Position numbers and translations under genes: made by a program. Source: Corynebacterium diphtheriae (GTDB lineage Bacteria; Actinomycetota; Actinomycetes; Mycobacteriales; Mycobacteriaceae). From it: a stretch of 64,000 nt of DNA. The number at the start of each line of letters is the position of its first letter. The first letter of the stretch is position 1. Of the stretch, positions 1 through 8,567 are shown one piece after another. Under the pieces are notes generated by a model that searched no databases, was not told where the DNA came from, and was given only the letters and a program-made list of their open reading frames with translations. Location of the stretch: positions 124,001 to 188,000 of the forward strand of contig NZ_LN831026.1 in NCBI RefSeq assembly GCF_001457455.1. The letters run 5' to 3'.

Positions 1-672
1 ATTGATGCGCGTTCGATGCCGGTGATTACGGTGGGGGCGTTGATTACGGGGTTGGCGTCGGCGTTGTTGGCGGACAAGGTGGCTGCGACGACGCGCATTG
101 GTATTGATGCCACTATGGCGGTGATGTTGTCGCTGTTTTTGGGCGGCGGCCTGATTTTGCTGCAGATCATTCAGCGTGGGCGTTATAAGGGCAAGGGCGG
201 CATTGATGAGTTGATGTTTGGTAATGCTGCCACGCTTACTAATTTGGATGTGCGCACGTTGGCTGTGGTGTCTGTGGTGATTTTGGGTGTGATTGTGGCG
301 TTGTGGCGGCCGTTTACGCTGTTGGTGTTTGATCCGGTGTTGGCGCGGATGTCGGGGATGCCGCGGTGGATTAATGGTGTGTTGTTTGTGATTATCACGC
401 TGGGCATGGTGATTGGTGTGAAGGCGGTGGGCCTGATCTTGATGATTGCGTTTGCTGTGTTCCCGCCGGCTGCTGCGCGTCAGTGGTCGCGTACGGCGTT
501 GCAGATGGTGGTTGCGTCGGCTCTGATTGGTGGGGCGTCGGCGGTGTTGGGCACCTATATTTCGATTTCGGTGGGTAAGGTGCCCACGGGCCCGGTGATT
601 GTGTTGGTGCTGGCTGCGACTGTGCTGGTGTCTATGGTGTTGTCGCCGCGTAGGAGTGGGGTGTCGGCATGA
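1..672 (+). CDS. iutC: Metal ABC transporter permease IutC (5' truncated)
   Basis: Integral membrane permease of a cluster-9 (ABC-3 type) Zn/Mn importer. The reading frame is open to the first base of the window, so the start codon lies upstream and about 70 residues of the usual 280-300 are missing. The visible part is almost entirely hydrophobic helices; a Gly-rich stretch VGLILMIAFAVFPPAAAR is typical of the ABC-3 permease core. It ends in an ATGA overlap with the next permease (669), so the two are translationally coupled and probably form a heterodimer. From memory, C. diphtheriae has an iutABCDE locus with two permease genes between two binding-protein genes; the order permease-permease-binding protein here fits iutC-iutD-iutE. 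Family assignment is firm, the symbol less so. Confidence 0.75.
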   Translation: MDARSMPVITVGALITGLASALLADKVAATTRIGIDATMAVMLSLFLGGGLILLQIIQRGRYKGKGGIDELMFGNAATLTNLDVRTLAVVSVVILGVIVALWRPFTLLVFDPVLARMSGMPRWINGVLFVIITLGMVIGVKAVGLILMIAFAVFPPAAARQWSRTALQMVVASALIGGASAVLGTYISISVGKVPTGPVIVLVLAATVLVSMVLSPRRSGVSA

Positions 673-1520
673 CGTTTGCGGTGTCTGTTTCGTTGTTGGC
701 GCTGGTGGTGGCGCTTACCGCTGCGATTCCTGGGGTGGTGTTGGTGTTGCGTCGACAAGCGATGCTTTCCGACGCCCTCTCCCACGCCGTTTTGCCGGGC
801 ATTGCGGTGGGCGCGTTGTGGACTACTAATCCGAATTCGCCTATTTTGTTGATCGGTGCGACGTTGAGTGGTGTGCTGGTCATGGCGCTCACGGAGTGGG
901 TGCGTGGCCGCAAGCGGGTGACTGAGGATAGTGCTACGGGCCTGATTTTCCCCGCGTTTTTCGCTATCGGTGTGATTCTGATTTCCACGAAGTTTAATCG
1001 CTCGTCGATTTCTGAGCACACGGTGCTCGTGGGTGATCTCAACATTTCTGCCATGCAGCATCTGGTGGTGGGAACCATTGATTTTGGCCCGAAGAGTGCG
1101 TGGATTATTGGCGCGGTAGGCTTGCTCACGTTGGTCCTGTTGTTGGTGGCTAAGCGGCCGCTGGCGATTTCGACTTTCGATCCCGTTTTTGCGCGCACGG
1201 TGGGTATTCGCACGCGCTTGATTAACTATCTGGTGATGACGATGGTGTCGCTGACCATCGTGGTGGTCTTCGATGCTGCTGGCGCGGTGTTGGCTGTTGC
1301 GTTGATGATTGTGCCTGCTGCGACCGCATTGATGATCGCTTCTTCGGAAGGTGCCATGTTGTTGGTCACGTTGGTTGTTGCTGCGGTGAGTTCTCAGGCG
1401 GGGTTCTGGGTGGCGTATCGTCTCGACGCGGCGACCTCGCCGACGATGGCGTTTGTCGACGGCCTCATCTTCCTCGCGGTGTGGGGTATTATTCGTGCGC
1501 GTCGCCGGCTGCGGCGTTGA
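669..1520 (+). CDS. iutD: Metal ABC transporter permease IutD
   Basis: Second membrane subunit of the Zn/Mn ABC importer, 283 residues, the normal family length. It starts with ATG inside the stop of the preceding permease (4-nt overlap). The N-terminal RRQAMLSDALSHAVLPGIAV segment is the ABC-3 permease signature near the cytoplasmic coupling helix, and six or more hydrophobic spans follow. It is paralogous to the preceding permease. The binding-protein gene iutE starts 85 nt downstream from its own promoter, so permeases and binding protein can be regulated separately. Confidence 0.8.
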   Translation: MTFAVSVSLLALVVALTAAIPGVVLVLRRQAMLSDALSHAVLPGIAVGALWTTNPNSPILLIGATLSGVLVMALTEWVRGRKRVTEDSATGLIFPAFFAIGVILISTKFNRSSISEHTVLVGDLNISAMQHLVVGTIDFGPKSAWIIGAVGLLTLVLLLVAKRPLAISTFDPVFARTVGIRTRLINYLVMTMVSLTIVVVFDAAGAVLAVALMIVPAATALMIASSEGAMLLVTLVVAAVSSQAGFWVAYRLDAATSPTMAFVDGLIFLAVWGIIRARRRLRR

Positions 1521-1577
1521 AAACTGCAGTTCTGCTAACTGTTGATGGGTATCTAAGTGTGTGCTTCCTAGTGCACA

Positions 1578-1604
1578 TGACAATCGTTGCCTATAGTGGC
1601 GGTC
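1578..1604 (+). promoter_or_regulatory. iutE promoter with a possible Zur site, leaderless start
   Basis: A TATAGT -10 box lies at 1592-1597, seven bases before the ATG at 1605, so the transcript would begin at or next to the start codon (leaderless). Just upstream, and overlapping the -35 zone, is TGACAATCGTTGC (1578-1590), which resembles half of the AT-rich dyads bound by Zur. From memory, iutE of C. diphtheriae is repressed by zinc through Zur. The operator itself is inferred. Confidence 0.45.
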
Positions 1605-2642
1605 ATGGCACATCGACTAATCCGTACCGCAATCGCAGCTGTGGCTGCCACAGGTCTTGTGGCAGCAGCCGGCTGCTCCACCACCGACTCCGGCACCAGC
1701 GCTTCTGGAACTTCGAGCGCCGCCAAGAGCGACACTCTTAAGATCTTTGCTACCACCAGCTACATCGGCGACGCAGTAAAGAACATCGCCCCTGATGCAG
1801 ACCTTACCGTCATGGTGGGCCCTGGTGGCGATCCACACACCTACCAGCCATCCACCGCTGACCTTGAGGCAATGCAAAACGCGGATGCCGTTATCTGGTC
1901 AGGCCTTGGCATGGAAGCCAACATGATTGACCAGCTTCGCGGGCTTGGCGACAAACAAATCGCCGTAGCCGAGCAGCTTCCTGAGTCCCAGCTGTTGCCA
2001 TGGGTTGAGGAAGACGAGCACGATGACGATCACGGCGACGCTCATGAGCACGGGCACGAGGGTGAAGATGCCCACGGCCACCACCATGAGTCGCAGTGGG
2101 ATCCTCACATATGGAACTCCACCGACAACTGGAAGCTCGTTGTTGATCAGATCGTCAAGAAGCTCTCTGCTGCTGATTCCGCTAACGCTGACACCTACAA
2201 GACCAATGGTGAGAAGTACAACAAGCAGATCGACGAGGCCAACGCTTATGTTCAGGCCAAGATTGACACGATTCCGCAGGATCAGCGCACCCTCGTTTCG
2301 GGTCACGACGCTTTCCGTTACTTTGGCAAGCAGTTCGGCCTAGAGGTAAAAGCCACCGACTTTGTCACCTCTGACGCTGAGCGTTCTGCAAGCGAGCTTG
2401 AGGATTTGGCTACCTTCATCGTGGAGCACCACGTCCCAGTGATCTTCCAGGACGCTTCTGCTAACCCACAGGCTGTGAAGTCCCTAGAGGAGAACGTGGC
2501 TAAGAAGGGCGGCAAGGTCAAGGTTGTGGATAAGGAGCTCTATAGTGACTCCCTTGGTGCCGACGCCCCTGCTGATACCTACATCGGTGCCCTGAAGTAC
2601 AACGCGGATACCATCGCGGAGGCTTTCTCCTCGACCCGCTAG
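1605..2642 (+). CDS. iutE: Zn/Mn-binding lipoprotein IutE
   Basis: Substrate-binding lipoprotein (cluster A-I/ZnuA type), 345 residues from the ATG at 1605. An in-frame TTG at 1587 is upstream of the -10 box and is not used here. The signal peptide ends in a VAAAGC lipobox with Cys near residue 23. A His/Asp/Glu-rich loop (around residues 133-162, containing HDDDHGD and HGHHHE) is the zinc-scavenging loop of ZnuA-type proteins. The metal ligands expected of the family are visible as DPHTY, DPHIW, SGHDAF and a late FQDAS segment. It probably delivers metal to the IutC/IutD permease. A strong bidirectional terminator follows. Confidence 0.85.
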   Translation: MAHRLIRTAIAAVAATGLVAAAGCSTTDSGTSASGTSSAAKSDTLKIFATTSYIGDAVKNIAPDADLTVMVGPGGDPHTYQPSTADLEAMQNADAVIWSGLGMEANMIDQLRGLGDKQIAVAEQLPESQLLPWVEEDEHDDDHGDAHEHGHEGEDAHGHHHESQWDPHIWNSTDNWKLVVDQIVKKLSAADSANADTYKTNGEKYNKQIDEANAYVQAKIDTIPQDQRTLVSGHDAFRYFGKQFGLEVKATDFVTSDAERSASELEDLATFIVEHHVPVIFQDASANPQAVKSLEENVAKKGGKVKVVDKELYSDSLGADAPADTYIGALKYNADTIAEAFSSTR

Positions 2643-2661
2643 GTCGCACCGCGAGGTCGCT

Positions 2662-2726
2662 AAAAAATCGGTCCGGTGGGCTGGGACATCTCACGAAGAG
2701 ATCCCAGCCCACCGGACCGTTTTTTC
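2662..2726. terminator. Bidirectional terminator between iutE and wzt
   Basis: Long hairpin with arms CGGTCCGGTGGGCTGGGA and its complement, loop ACGAA, flanked by AAAAAA on the left and TTTTTT on the right, so it works in both directions for the two convergent operons. Confidence 0.9.
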
Positions 2727-2748
2727 TGTTTTCTAGCGCCAGCAAGTA

Positions 2749-3528
2749 CTACATTCTGGCTTGCAGTCTGCGTACGTGCTCGGCTGCTTCTTTTCCTTCG
2801 TAGGCTTCTACGATGTCGGCTACTGGTCCGGCTTGGCGGATGGTGCCGTGGTCGACCCAGAGTGCGGAGTCGCATAGTTGGACGAGGAAGTCGTTGGAGT
2901 GGGAGGCGAACACGAGGATGCCGGAGCGTTTGACGAGGTCGGAGAGGCGTTCGCGTGCTTTTGCCATGAAGGCGGCGTCGACGGCTCCGATGCCTTCGTC
3001 GAGAAGCAGGATTTCAGGTTCGATGGAGGTGACTACTCCAAGAGCGAGGCGGATGCGCATGCCGGTGGAGTAGGTGCGTAGTGGCATGGAGAGGTAGTCG
3101 CCGAGTTCGGTAAAATCGGCGATCTCGTCCATTTTTTGTTTCATTTGTTTGCGGGTTTGGCCGAGGAAGAGCCCGCGGATGACGATGTTTTCGTATCCAG
3201 AGATTTCGGGGTCCATGCCTACGCCGAGGTCGAACACGGGGGCGACACGGCCGCGGACGTGTGCGGATCCGCGGGTGGGTTCGTAGATTCCGGAGAGGAG
3301 TCGAAGGAGTGTGGATTTGCCGGCACCGTTGTGGCCGACGAGTCCGATGCGGTCGCCTTCGCGCAGGTGCAGGTTGACGTCGCGAAGCGCTTCGACGACG
3401 ACGGTGTTGTCTTTGTTGCGTCCGATGGCGCCGCCCGCTGCTCCGAGGAATGCTTTTTTCATGGAGCGGGATTTGGCGTCGAAGATGGGGAAGTCAACGC
3501 AGGCGTTATAGGTGTCGATGGATACCAT
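2749..3528 (-). CDS. Wzt-type ABC ATPase of the galactan exporter
   Basis: ATP-binding subunit of a polysaccharide exporter, 259 residues. Walker A GHNGAGKST is at residues 65-73, the signature YSTGM at 153-157, Walker B ILLLDEGIGAVD at 173-184, and a switch His follows in FASHSND. There is no C-terminal carbohydrate-binding extension, so it resembles the short RfbE/Rv3781 type. In mycobacteria and corynebacteria this pair is linked to export of lipid-linked galactan for arabinogalactan synthesis; the neighbours here (permease 18 nt upstream, then Rv3778c- and Rv3777-like genes) keep the mycobacterial order. Confidence 0.85.
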   Translation of the reverse strand: MVSIDTYNACVDFPIFDAKSRSMKKAFLGAAGGAIGRNKDNTVVVEALRDVNLHLREGDRIGLVGHNGAGKSTLLRLLSGIYEPTRGSAHVRGRVAPVFDLGVGMDPEISGYENIVIRGLFLGQTRKQMKQKMDEIADFTELGDYLSMPLRTYSTGMRIRLALGVVTSIEPEILLLDEGIGAVDAAFMAKARERLSDLVKRSGILVFASHSNDFLVQLCDSALWVDHGTIRQAGPVADIVEAYEGKEAAEHVRRLQARM

Positions 3529-3546
3529 GGTGAGTTCTTCTCCTTC

Positions 3547-4452
3547 TTAAACCCAGTAGCTGACGCGGAATCGCCATTGGCGCATGGCAAGCATGGCGAT
3601 GAAAAGCCCGATGACGGTGCAGCAGCCCACCACGATCCAGTTCAGGGGGTGGATGGGGGCGCCGATCAAGGGGGCGCGGATGACTTCCATGTAGTGGTAC
3701 AGGGGGTTGATCATGGCCAGTTTGGCGCGTTCGGAGACGGCACCGCCTTGGGAGTAGAGCGTTTCGGTGGTCCACACGATGGGGGTGACGTAGAACAGGA
3801 GCTGGGTGAGTGCTTCGAGCAGCGGCGAGAAGTCGCGGTAGCGGGTGGCTACGATGCCGAAGAACATGGTGACCCATACGCCGTTGGCGATCAGTAGCGC
3901 GAGGGCGGGGATTCCGAGGAGGATGTCCCAGCCGAGCGGCCGTGGGAAGATTGCCATGAGGATGACCCAGATCACCATGTTGTGCATGAGGAAGAGGGTT
4001 TGTTTCCAGACTAGGCGGTAGACGTGGACGGAGAGCGCGGAGGGCAGCTGTTTGATCAGGCCTTCGTTAGCGATGAAGACTTCGGAGCCTTCTTTAATGC
4101 ATCCCGCGATGAAGTTCCACATGATTAATCCCACAGTGACGTGGGGGAGGAATTGGGCGACGGGGATCTTGAAGAGCACGGAGTACAGCAGGCCGAGGGC
4201 GAGTGCCATCACACCGGTGGCGATGGTGATCCATAGGGGGCCGAGCACGGAGCGACGGTAGCGCTGCTTGATGTCCTGCCAACCTAGTTGGAGCCAGAGT
4301 TCCCGCTGGGAGAAGCCCCGAACGAGGTCTGCCCAGGCGGCTGCGAGTGTCTTGGATTGCGACGGCTCGTCGGCGGTGGTGTCCGTGTTGGTAATACGGG
4401 CTACCATCTCTTCGAGTGTCTCGTTGTTATGACGTTCAGCTTGTTCCTGCAC
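3547..4452 (-). CDS. Wzm-type ABC permease of the galactan exporter
   Basis: Membrane subunit of the polysaccharide ABC exporter, 301 residues, ABC-2 family. After a hydrophilic cytoplasmic start, the segment WQDIKQRYRRSVLGPLW is the typical entry to the first helix of Wzm/TagG proteins; about six membrane spans follow. It lies 18 nt upstream of the ATPase on the same strand, so the two form one operon. The probable substrate is the undecaprenyl- or decaprenyl-linked galactan of the cell wall, by synteny with Rv3783/Rv3781. Confidence 0.85.
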   Translation of the reverse strand: MQEQAERHNNETLEEMVARITNTDTTADEPSQSKTLAAAWADLVRGFSQRELWLQLGWQDIKQRYRRSVLGPLWITIATGVMALALGLLYSVLFKIPVAQFLPHVTVGLIMWNFIAGCIKEGSEVFIANEGLIKQLPSALSVHVYRLVWKQTLFLMHNMVIWVILMAIFPRPLGWDILLGIPALALLIANGVWVTMFFGIVATRYRDFSPLLEALTQLLFYVTPIVWTTETLYSQGGAVSERAKLAMINPLYHYMEVIRAPLIGAPIHPLNWIVVGCCTVIGLFIAMLAMRQWRFRVSYWV

Positions 4453-4543
4453 AAATGTTAAGCCTAGCTGGCTTTGTGCGGGGATTGAATCTGACAGGCA
4501 TACTAACTAGGTTCAATTATCAAAAGTAGAGGGAGTTTGAGTG

Positions 4544-5737
4544 ATGGCGTTTGATGTGGCGCGCGTCCGTGGTGCGTACACCTCTATTACCGGTGGGTGG
4601 ACGTATATGAATGCTCAGCAGCAGGCTCAGATCCCTGAGCGGGTGGCTGCTGCTGTGGCGCGTGGCTTTCGTAATTCGCCGATTGTGGAGGATGTGGAGC
4701 CGGCTTTTGGTTCTCATGCGCGGGAGCGACATGCTGGGCTTTTTGCTTCTGATGGGTATGAGCGTTCGGCGCGGGTGGCTATTGCGGATTTGACGGGCAC
4801 TTCGGCTGATGCGGTGATCCTTGGCCCTAAGTTGGAGGTGCTGTTTTCTCAGTTTGCGGCGGCGGTGTGGCCGTTGGTGCGGCGTGGTTCGTCGGTGGTG
4901 ATGGCGCATGGTTGTTCGCCGGCGATGACGGTGGGCGCAAAGACGCGGTGGGCGCAGCCGGATTTGGGTACGGGGGAGATTCCGGCGTGGCAGTTCGGTT
5001 CGCTTGTCGACGGCTCCACGCGCCTCGTGGCCCTTCGCGCTGCGGATCCCCAAGTGGGCACGATTAACCCCATCCGAGAGATCTCTGAGTACGTTCATGG
5101 GGCTTCTCGCGCATGGCTGCTTGTCGACGCCTCCTCCTTGGCCGGTCATCGTCCCATCACAATGGAGGCATTGGGTGCGGACATCGTGGCTCTCGATTGC
5201 TCTGCCTTCGGCGGCCCCCAGGTTGCTGCGCTGGCTTTCCGCGATGCCACGATGTTCCCGCGTCTCGACGCCGACCTGCTCAACAGCAGTGTTGCGCCGG
5301 GTCTTGCTGCTGGTGTGTCGGCTGCGGTGGATCACATTGCGGATTTGGATGAGTCGGTGCGTGGTACGCGTCGTAACCGTCTTATAGATAGCATTGAGTC
5401 CTCTGGCCTCTATTTGGGCCGGTTGGGTACCTATTTGGCGGATTCTTTGGACTCGTTGCCTAAGACGCACGTGTTTGGTGTGACTGGCGAGGCCGCCGCG
5501 GGTTCAGACGCCGACCGCATCCCTCATGTGACCTTTTGCATCGATGGCGTGCCGGCAGACCTGATCTATCACCGCTTACTGAGCAACCGCATCGTGGGGG
5601 CATTGTCCGCCTCCTCTCCGCTACTAGACGCCATGGGTGCCGAGGACACCCACGGCACCATCAGTTTGGCGCTGGCACCGTTTAACACCACTCACGACGT
5701 TGACCAGCTGATGCGAGTGGTCGCGAGCTTCGCCTAA
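4544..5737 (+). CDS. Aminotransferase class V-like protein lacking the PLP lysine
   Basis: A 397-residue protein with the fold of cysteine desulfurase-like (class V) aminotransferases, related to mycobacterial Rv3778c by sequence feel and synteny. ATG 4544 is preferred over GTG 4541 because GGGAG lies 8 nt upstream. The N-terminal YMNAQQQAQIPERV and the Asp of LLVDASSLAGHRP (pyridine-N contact) are conserved. Where the family has a Schiff-base lysine (pattern S-x-x-K-x-x-G-P), the sequence is DCSAFGGPQVAALAF with no lysine. It may bind PLP without transaminating, or have another role. It is divergent from wzm and overlaps the next gene tail-to-tail by 4 nt. Confidence 0.7.
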   Translation: MAFDVARVRGAYTSITGGWTYMNAQQQAQIPERVAAAVARGFRNSPIVEDVEPAFGSHARERHAGLFASDGYERSARVAIADLTGTSADAVILGPKLEVLFSQFAAAVWPLVRRGSSVVMAHGCSPAMTVGAKTRWAQPDLGTGEIPAWQFGSLVDGSTRLVALRAADPQVGTINPIREISEYVHGASRAWLLVDASSLAGHRPITMEALGADIVALDCSAFGGPQVAALAFRDATMFPRLDADLLNSSVAPGLAAGVSAAVDHIADLDESVRGTRRNRLIDSIESSGLYLGRLGTYLADSLDSLPKTHVFGVTGEAAAGSDADRIPHVTFCIDGVPADLIYHRLLSNRIVGALSASSPLLDAMGAEDTHGTISLALAPFNTTHDVDQLMRVVASFA

Positions 5738-6681
5738 ACCTCGAGGACGAGCTTTCCGGTTACCTCCCCATTTTTGAGCATCTCATGGGCCCGCTGGGCC
5801 TGCTCTAGGGGGAGCGTGGCGTGGATGTGGTGCCGGATGGTGCCGTCGGCAAGCAGTGGCCACACGTTCTCGACTGTCGACGCCACAATGCGTGCCTTGT
5901 CCTCGCGGTCGCGGGCGCGCAACGCCGTCGCAGAGATCGTGCCGCGCTTGCTCAGCAGCCGCCCAATGTTCAGCTCACCCTTCACACCACCTTGCATTCC
6001 GATGGTCACCTGGTGGCCGTCCATTGCCAGTGCGCGCACGTTTTGGTCCAGATACTTCGCACCCATAATGTCCAAAATGCGATCGCACTTATTCTTCAGG
6101 ACCTCCGCAAAATCCTCCTCCCGATAATTAATCAGAATGTCCGCACCCAGCTCACGGCACGTTTCCAGCTTCTCCTTCGAACCCGCCGTCACCGCCACCG
6201 TGGCACCCACATGCTTAGCCAACTGGATGGCAAAGGTGCCGATCCCGCCCGCGCCACCATGAATCAAAAACATGTGCTCGGGCTCCAAGCCGGTGAGCAT
6301 CCCGATATTCGACCACACCGTGGCCGCAACCTCCACCACGGCCGCCGCCTCAGCGAAGCTGTAGCCCTCAGGAATCGGCATGAGCTGGCCCTCTGGCACC
6401 GCCACATACTCGGCGTACCCGCCGCCCGCCAGCAGACAAGCGACCTTGTCACCGACGTTGCGATTAGTGCTGCCTGCGTCGGCGATCACACCGGCGCACT
6501 CAAGCCCGATGATCTCCGATTCCCCAGGGGGAGGCGGATAGTGGCCTGCGGCCTGCAACAGGTCCGCACGGTTAACGCCGGCGGCTTTGACCTGGACGAG
6601 TACTTCGCCTGGTTGCAGGGTGGGTGTTGGTGCATCGTGGACTGCCAAGGTGGCGTCGTCTTGAACGTAAATTGCCCTCAT
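5734..6681 (-). CDS. NAD(P)H:quinone oxidoreductase (zinc-independent MDR family)
   Basis: Medium-chain reductase of the QOR/PIG3 type, 315 residues, soluble. The substrate domain begins with [20 protein letters not shown] and shows the QOR motif [17 protein letters not shown]. There are no zinc-site Cys/His as in alcohol dehydrogenases. The nucleotide-binding motif is [20 protein letters not shown]. It likely reduces quinones or other activated carbonyls with NADPH. It is the neighbour of the Rv3778c-like gene in mycobacteria too (Rv3777), so the linkage is old. The substrate is unknown. Confidence 0.8.
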   Translation of the reverse strand: MRAIYVQDDATLAVHDAPTPTLQPGEVLVQVKAAGVNRADLLQAAGHYPPPPGESEIIGLECAGVIADAGSTNRNVGDKVACLLAGGGYAEYVAVPEGQLMPIPEGYSFAEAAAVVEVAATVWSNIGMLTGLEPEHMFLIHGGAGGIGTFAIQLAKHVGATVAVTAGSKEKLETCRELGADILINYREEDFAEVLKNKCDRILDIMGAKYLDQNVRALAMDGHQVTIGMQGGVKGELNIGRLLSKRGTISATALRARDREDKARIVASTVENVWPLLADGTIRHHIHATLPLEQAQRAHEMLKNGEVTGKLVLEV

Positions 6682-6767
6682 ACGCCCCCACTTTAAATAA
6701 TTTCGGCAACTTCGGGTATAGTTTTTCGCGTTGGATCCGAAACTTTGTTTTTTGGGTTCTCACAACT

Positions 6768-6852
6768 GGAGATGTGGCAGAGCGGCCGAATGCACTGGTC
6801 TTGAAAACCAGCGATGGGAAACCATCCCAGGGTTCAAATCCCTGCGTCTCCG
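6768..6852 (+). tRNA. tRNA-Ser (anticodon TGA)
   Basis: Class II tRNA. Acceptor arms GGAGATG and CGTCTCC (one G-U pair), anticodon stem-loop CTGGT-CTTGAAA-ACCAG giving TGA, a long variable arm and GGTTCAAATCC T-loop. No encoded CCA. Confidence 0.96.
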
Positions 6853-6858
6853 CAATTT

Positions 6859-6888
6859 AAACCCCTAGCTCTTGTGGCTAGGGGTTTT
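6859..6888 (+). terminator. Terminator of tRNA-Ser(TGA)
   Basis: Hairpin CCCCTAGC / GCTAGGGG with loop TCTTGTG, followed by TTTT. Confidence 0.85.
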
Positions 6889-6913
6889 CTGCTGCGCTGG
6901 TGCCCTTTTTGCG

Positions 6914-7003
6914 CCTCCTCGAACTCAAGACCACGAAAACCGCAGGACGCGATTTTCTCGCCAAAATGCCGTCCTTGGGTTTTCGTGGTCTTGAATTCGA
7001 GTT
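6914..7003. repeat. tRNA-linked long inverted repeat, copy 1
   Basis: About 90 bp of near-palindrome: CTCGAACTCAAGACCACG at the left pairs with CGTGGTCTTGAATTCGAG at the right, around a core AAAACCGCAGGACGCGAT...CCGTCCTTGGGTTTT. The same element recurs at 8467, 10660 and (reverse orientation) 41428, each time close to a tRNA gene. It is non-coding; short reading frames across it are artefacts. Confidence 0.85.
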
Positions 7004-7037
7004 CTCGGATTCGTGCTAGCGCAAGCACTACAACTAC

Positions 7038-8072
7038 CTAGGCGAAGCTCGCGTACCATGCGGCTAGCAGACGATCGCTTTCTTCTTCGTTGGTCACGGT
7101 GATGCGGACCCCTTCGGGGAAAGCGCGCACGAGGACGTCGTGAGCTGCGAGTTTTTCGGCGATTTCGAAGGGGGTTTCGCTGCGGGATTCGGCGGGGATC
7201 CACACGAAGTTTGCTTGCGAGTGTGCGGCGCCGATGTGGTCGGCGACGCGGTCGCGTACGGCTACTACTTCTTCGGTGTGTTCCATGAGTTCGTCGAGGT
7301 TGTTCAGTGATGCGAGTGCGCCGGCTTGGCCGACGGCATTGACTCCGAAGGGGAGGGCGACTTTGTTGAGGGCGTCGATAAGCTCGTGTGGTCCGAAGGC
7401 GTAGCCCACGCGGACGCCGGCGAGTCCGAATGCTTTGGAGAAGGTGCGCAGGCCCACGAGGTTGGGGAATTCGCTGAGGATTTCGGTGGCGAAGATGGTG
7501 TCTTCGTCGCGGACGTATTCGGTGTAGGCCTCGTCAAGCGCTACGACGACATCCGCTGGCACCTTCGCCATGAACTCCAAAAACGCTTCTCGACGCACCA
7601 CTGTGCCCGAAGGGTTATTCGGATTGCACACGAACACCAGCTTCGTTTTTGGGGTAATTGCTGCCGCCATCGCATCGAGATCATTAAATCCGTCACTGGT
7701 CAGCGGCACTGCCACCGGTGTTGCGCCCACTACCTGCACGAATATGGGGTATGCCTCGAAGCTGCGCCACGGGAACACCACCTCATCTCCTGGGGTGCAG
7801 GTGATCTGCACTAACTGCTGACACAACGCCGAGGAGCCGCAGCCCACGGCGATCTGCTCTACTGGGACGCCGAGATGCTCCGAAAGTGCACCGCGTAATT
7901 CAGTAACACCCATGTCTGGGTAGCGATTCGCGCCGGCGGCGGCTTCCGCCATCGCCTGGGCTGCGGACAGCAGGGGGCGATGAGTGACCTCGTTACTGGA
8001 TAACTTGAGGGCGTGGTCGTTGCGCTTGCCGGGAACGTACGTCGGGATCTGGGAAAGGTCTTTGCGGATCAT
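7038..8072 (-). CDS. pat: Aromatic amino acid / histidinol-phosphate-type aminotransferase Pat
   Basis: PLP-dependent class I/II aminotransferase of the HisC2/Pat family, 344 residues, cytoplasmic. The Schiff-base lysine is in LRTFSKAFGLAGVRVGY; FVCNPNNPSGT and LDEAYTEY carry the other PLP contacts. In C. glutamicum the orthologue makes phenylalanine from phenylpyruvate, which fits the chromosomal neighbourhood here (pat next to tRNA-Ser and a dicarboxylate carrier). The complete HisC of histidine synthesis is usually elsewhere, so this is most likely the aromatic enzyme. Confidence 0.85.
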   Translation of the reverse strand: MIRKDLSQIPTYVPGKRNDHALKLSSNEVTHRPLLSAAQAMAEAAAGANRYPDMGVTELRGALSEHLGVPVEQIAVGCGSSALCQQLVQITCTPGDEVVFPWRSFEAYPIFVQVVGATPVAVPLTSDGFNDLDAMAAAITPKTKLVFVCNPNNPSGTVVRREAFLEFMAKVPADVVVALDEAYTEYVRDEDTIFATEILSEFPNLVGLRTFSKAFGLAGVRVGYAFGPHELIDALNKVALPFGVNAVGQAGALASLNNLDELMEHTEEVVAVRDRVADHIGAAHSQANFVWIPAESRSETPFEIAEKLAAHDVLVRAFPEGVRITVTNEEESDRLLAAWYASFA

Positions 8073-8179
8073 GCCGGCAATTGTAGCCCCGCGTGCCGTA
8101 GATAGGGGGCACTGCCTCGTGTTTTGTGCCAGCCGATGATGTTGGATAAGATGAACGACGATTCTTTTTTAGGATCGCT

Positions 8180-8268
8180 GGAGACGTGCCAGAGCGGCCG
8201 AATGGGGCTCCCTGCTAAGGAGTTGACTTGTTTGCGCAGGTCCGGAGGTTCAAATCCTCTCGTCTCCG
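8180..8268 (+). tRNA. tRNA-Ser (anticodon GCT)
   Basis: Acceptor GGAGACG / CGTCTCC, anticodon stem-loop CTCC-CTGCTAA-GGAG giving GCT, long variable arm, T-loop GGTTCAAATCC. It is followed 47 nt later by tRNA-Arg without a terminator, so they are probably co-transcribed. Confidence 0.96.
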
Positions 8269-8315
8269 CTCACTTCCACTTCGGTGGGAGCGTTTCACCG
8301 GGCCTGGTGGAACTT

Positions 8316-8388
8316 GCGCCCGTAGCTCAACGGATAGAGCATCTGACTACGGATCAGAAGGTTGGGGGTTCGAATCCCTCCGGGCGCA
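8316..8388 (+). tRNA. tRNA-Arg (anticodon ACG), copy 1
   Basis: Acceptor GCGCCCG / CGGGCGC, D-arm GCTCAACGGATAGAGC, anticodon stem-loop TCTGA-CTACGGA-TCAGA giving ACG. A34 is the substrate of TadA, encoded at 30974. It is identical in sequence to the tRNA at 10489. Confidence 0.97.
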
Positions 8389-8394
8389 CAAGTT

Positions 8395-8430
8395 AAACCC
8401 CAGCTCACAGAATGTGTGGGCTGGGGTTTC
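8395..8430 (+). terminator. Terminator of the Ser(GCT)-Arg(ACG) tRNA unit
   Basis: Hairpin AAACCCCAGC...GCTGGGGTTT with inner CACA/TGTG pairing and loop GAATG, running into TTTC. Confidence 0.85.
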
Positions 8431-8466
8431 TTCGTGCTTGCGGTGCGCTGGCGCCCCTTTTCCCGC

Positions 8467-8567
8467 CTCCTCGAACTCAAGAACACAAAAACCGCAGGAC
8501 GCGATTTTTTCGCCGAAATGCCGACCTTGGGTTTTCGTATTCTCGGATTCGTGTTCTTGGATTCGAG
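8467..8567. repeat. tRNA-linked long inverted repeat, copy 2
   Basis: Same family as 6914. Left arm CTCGAACTCAAGAACACA; the right arm is interrupted by an extra 14-15 bases (TATTCTCGGATTCGT region) before GTTCTTGGATTCGAG. Confidence 0.8.
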
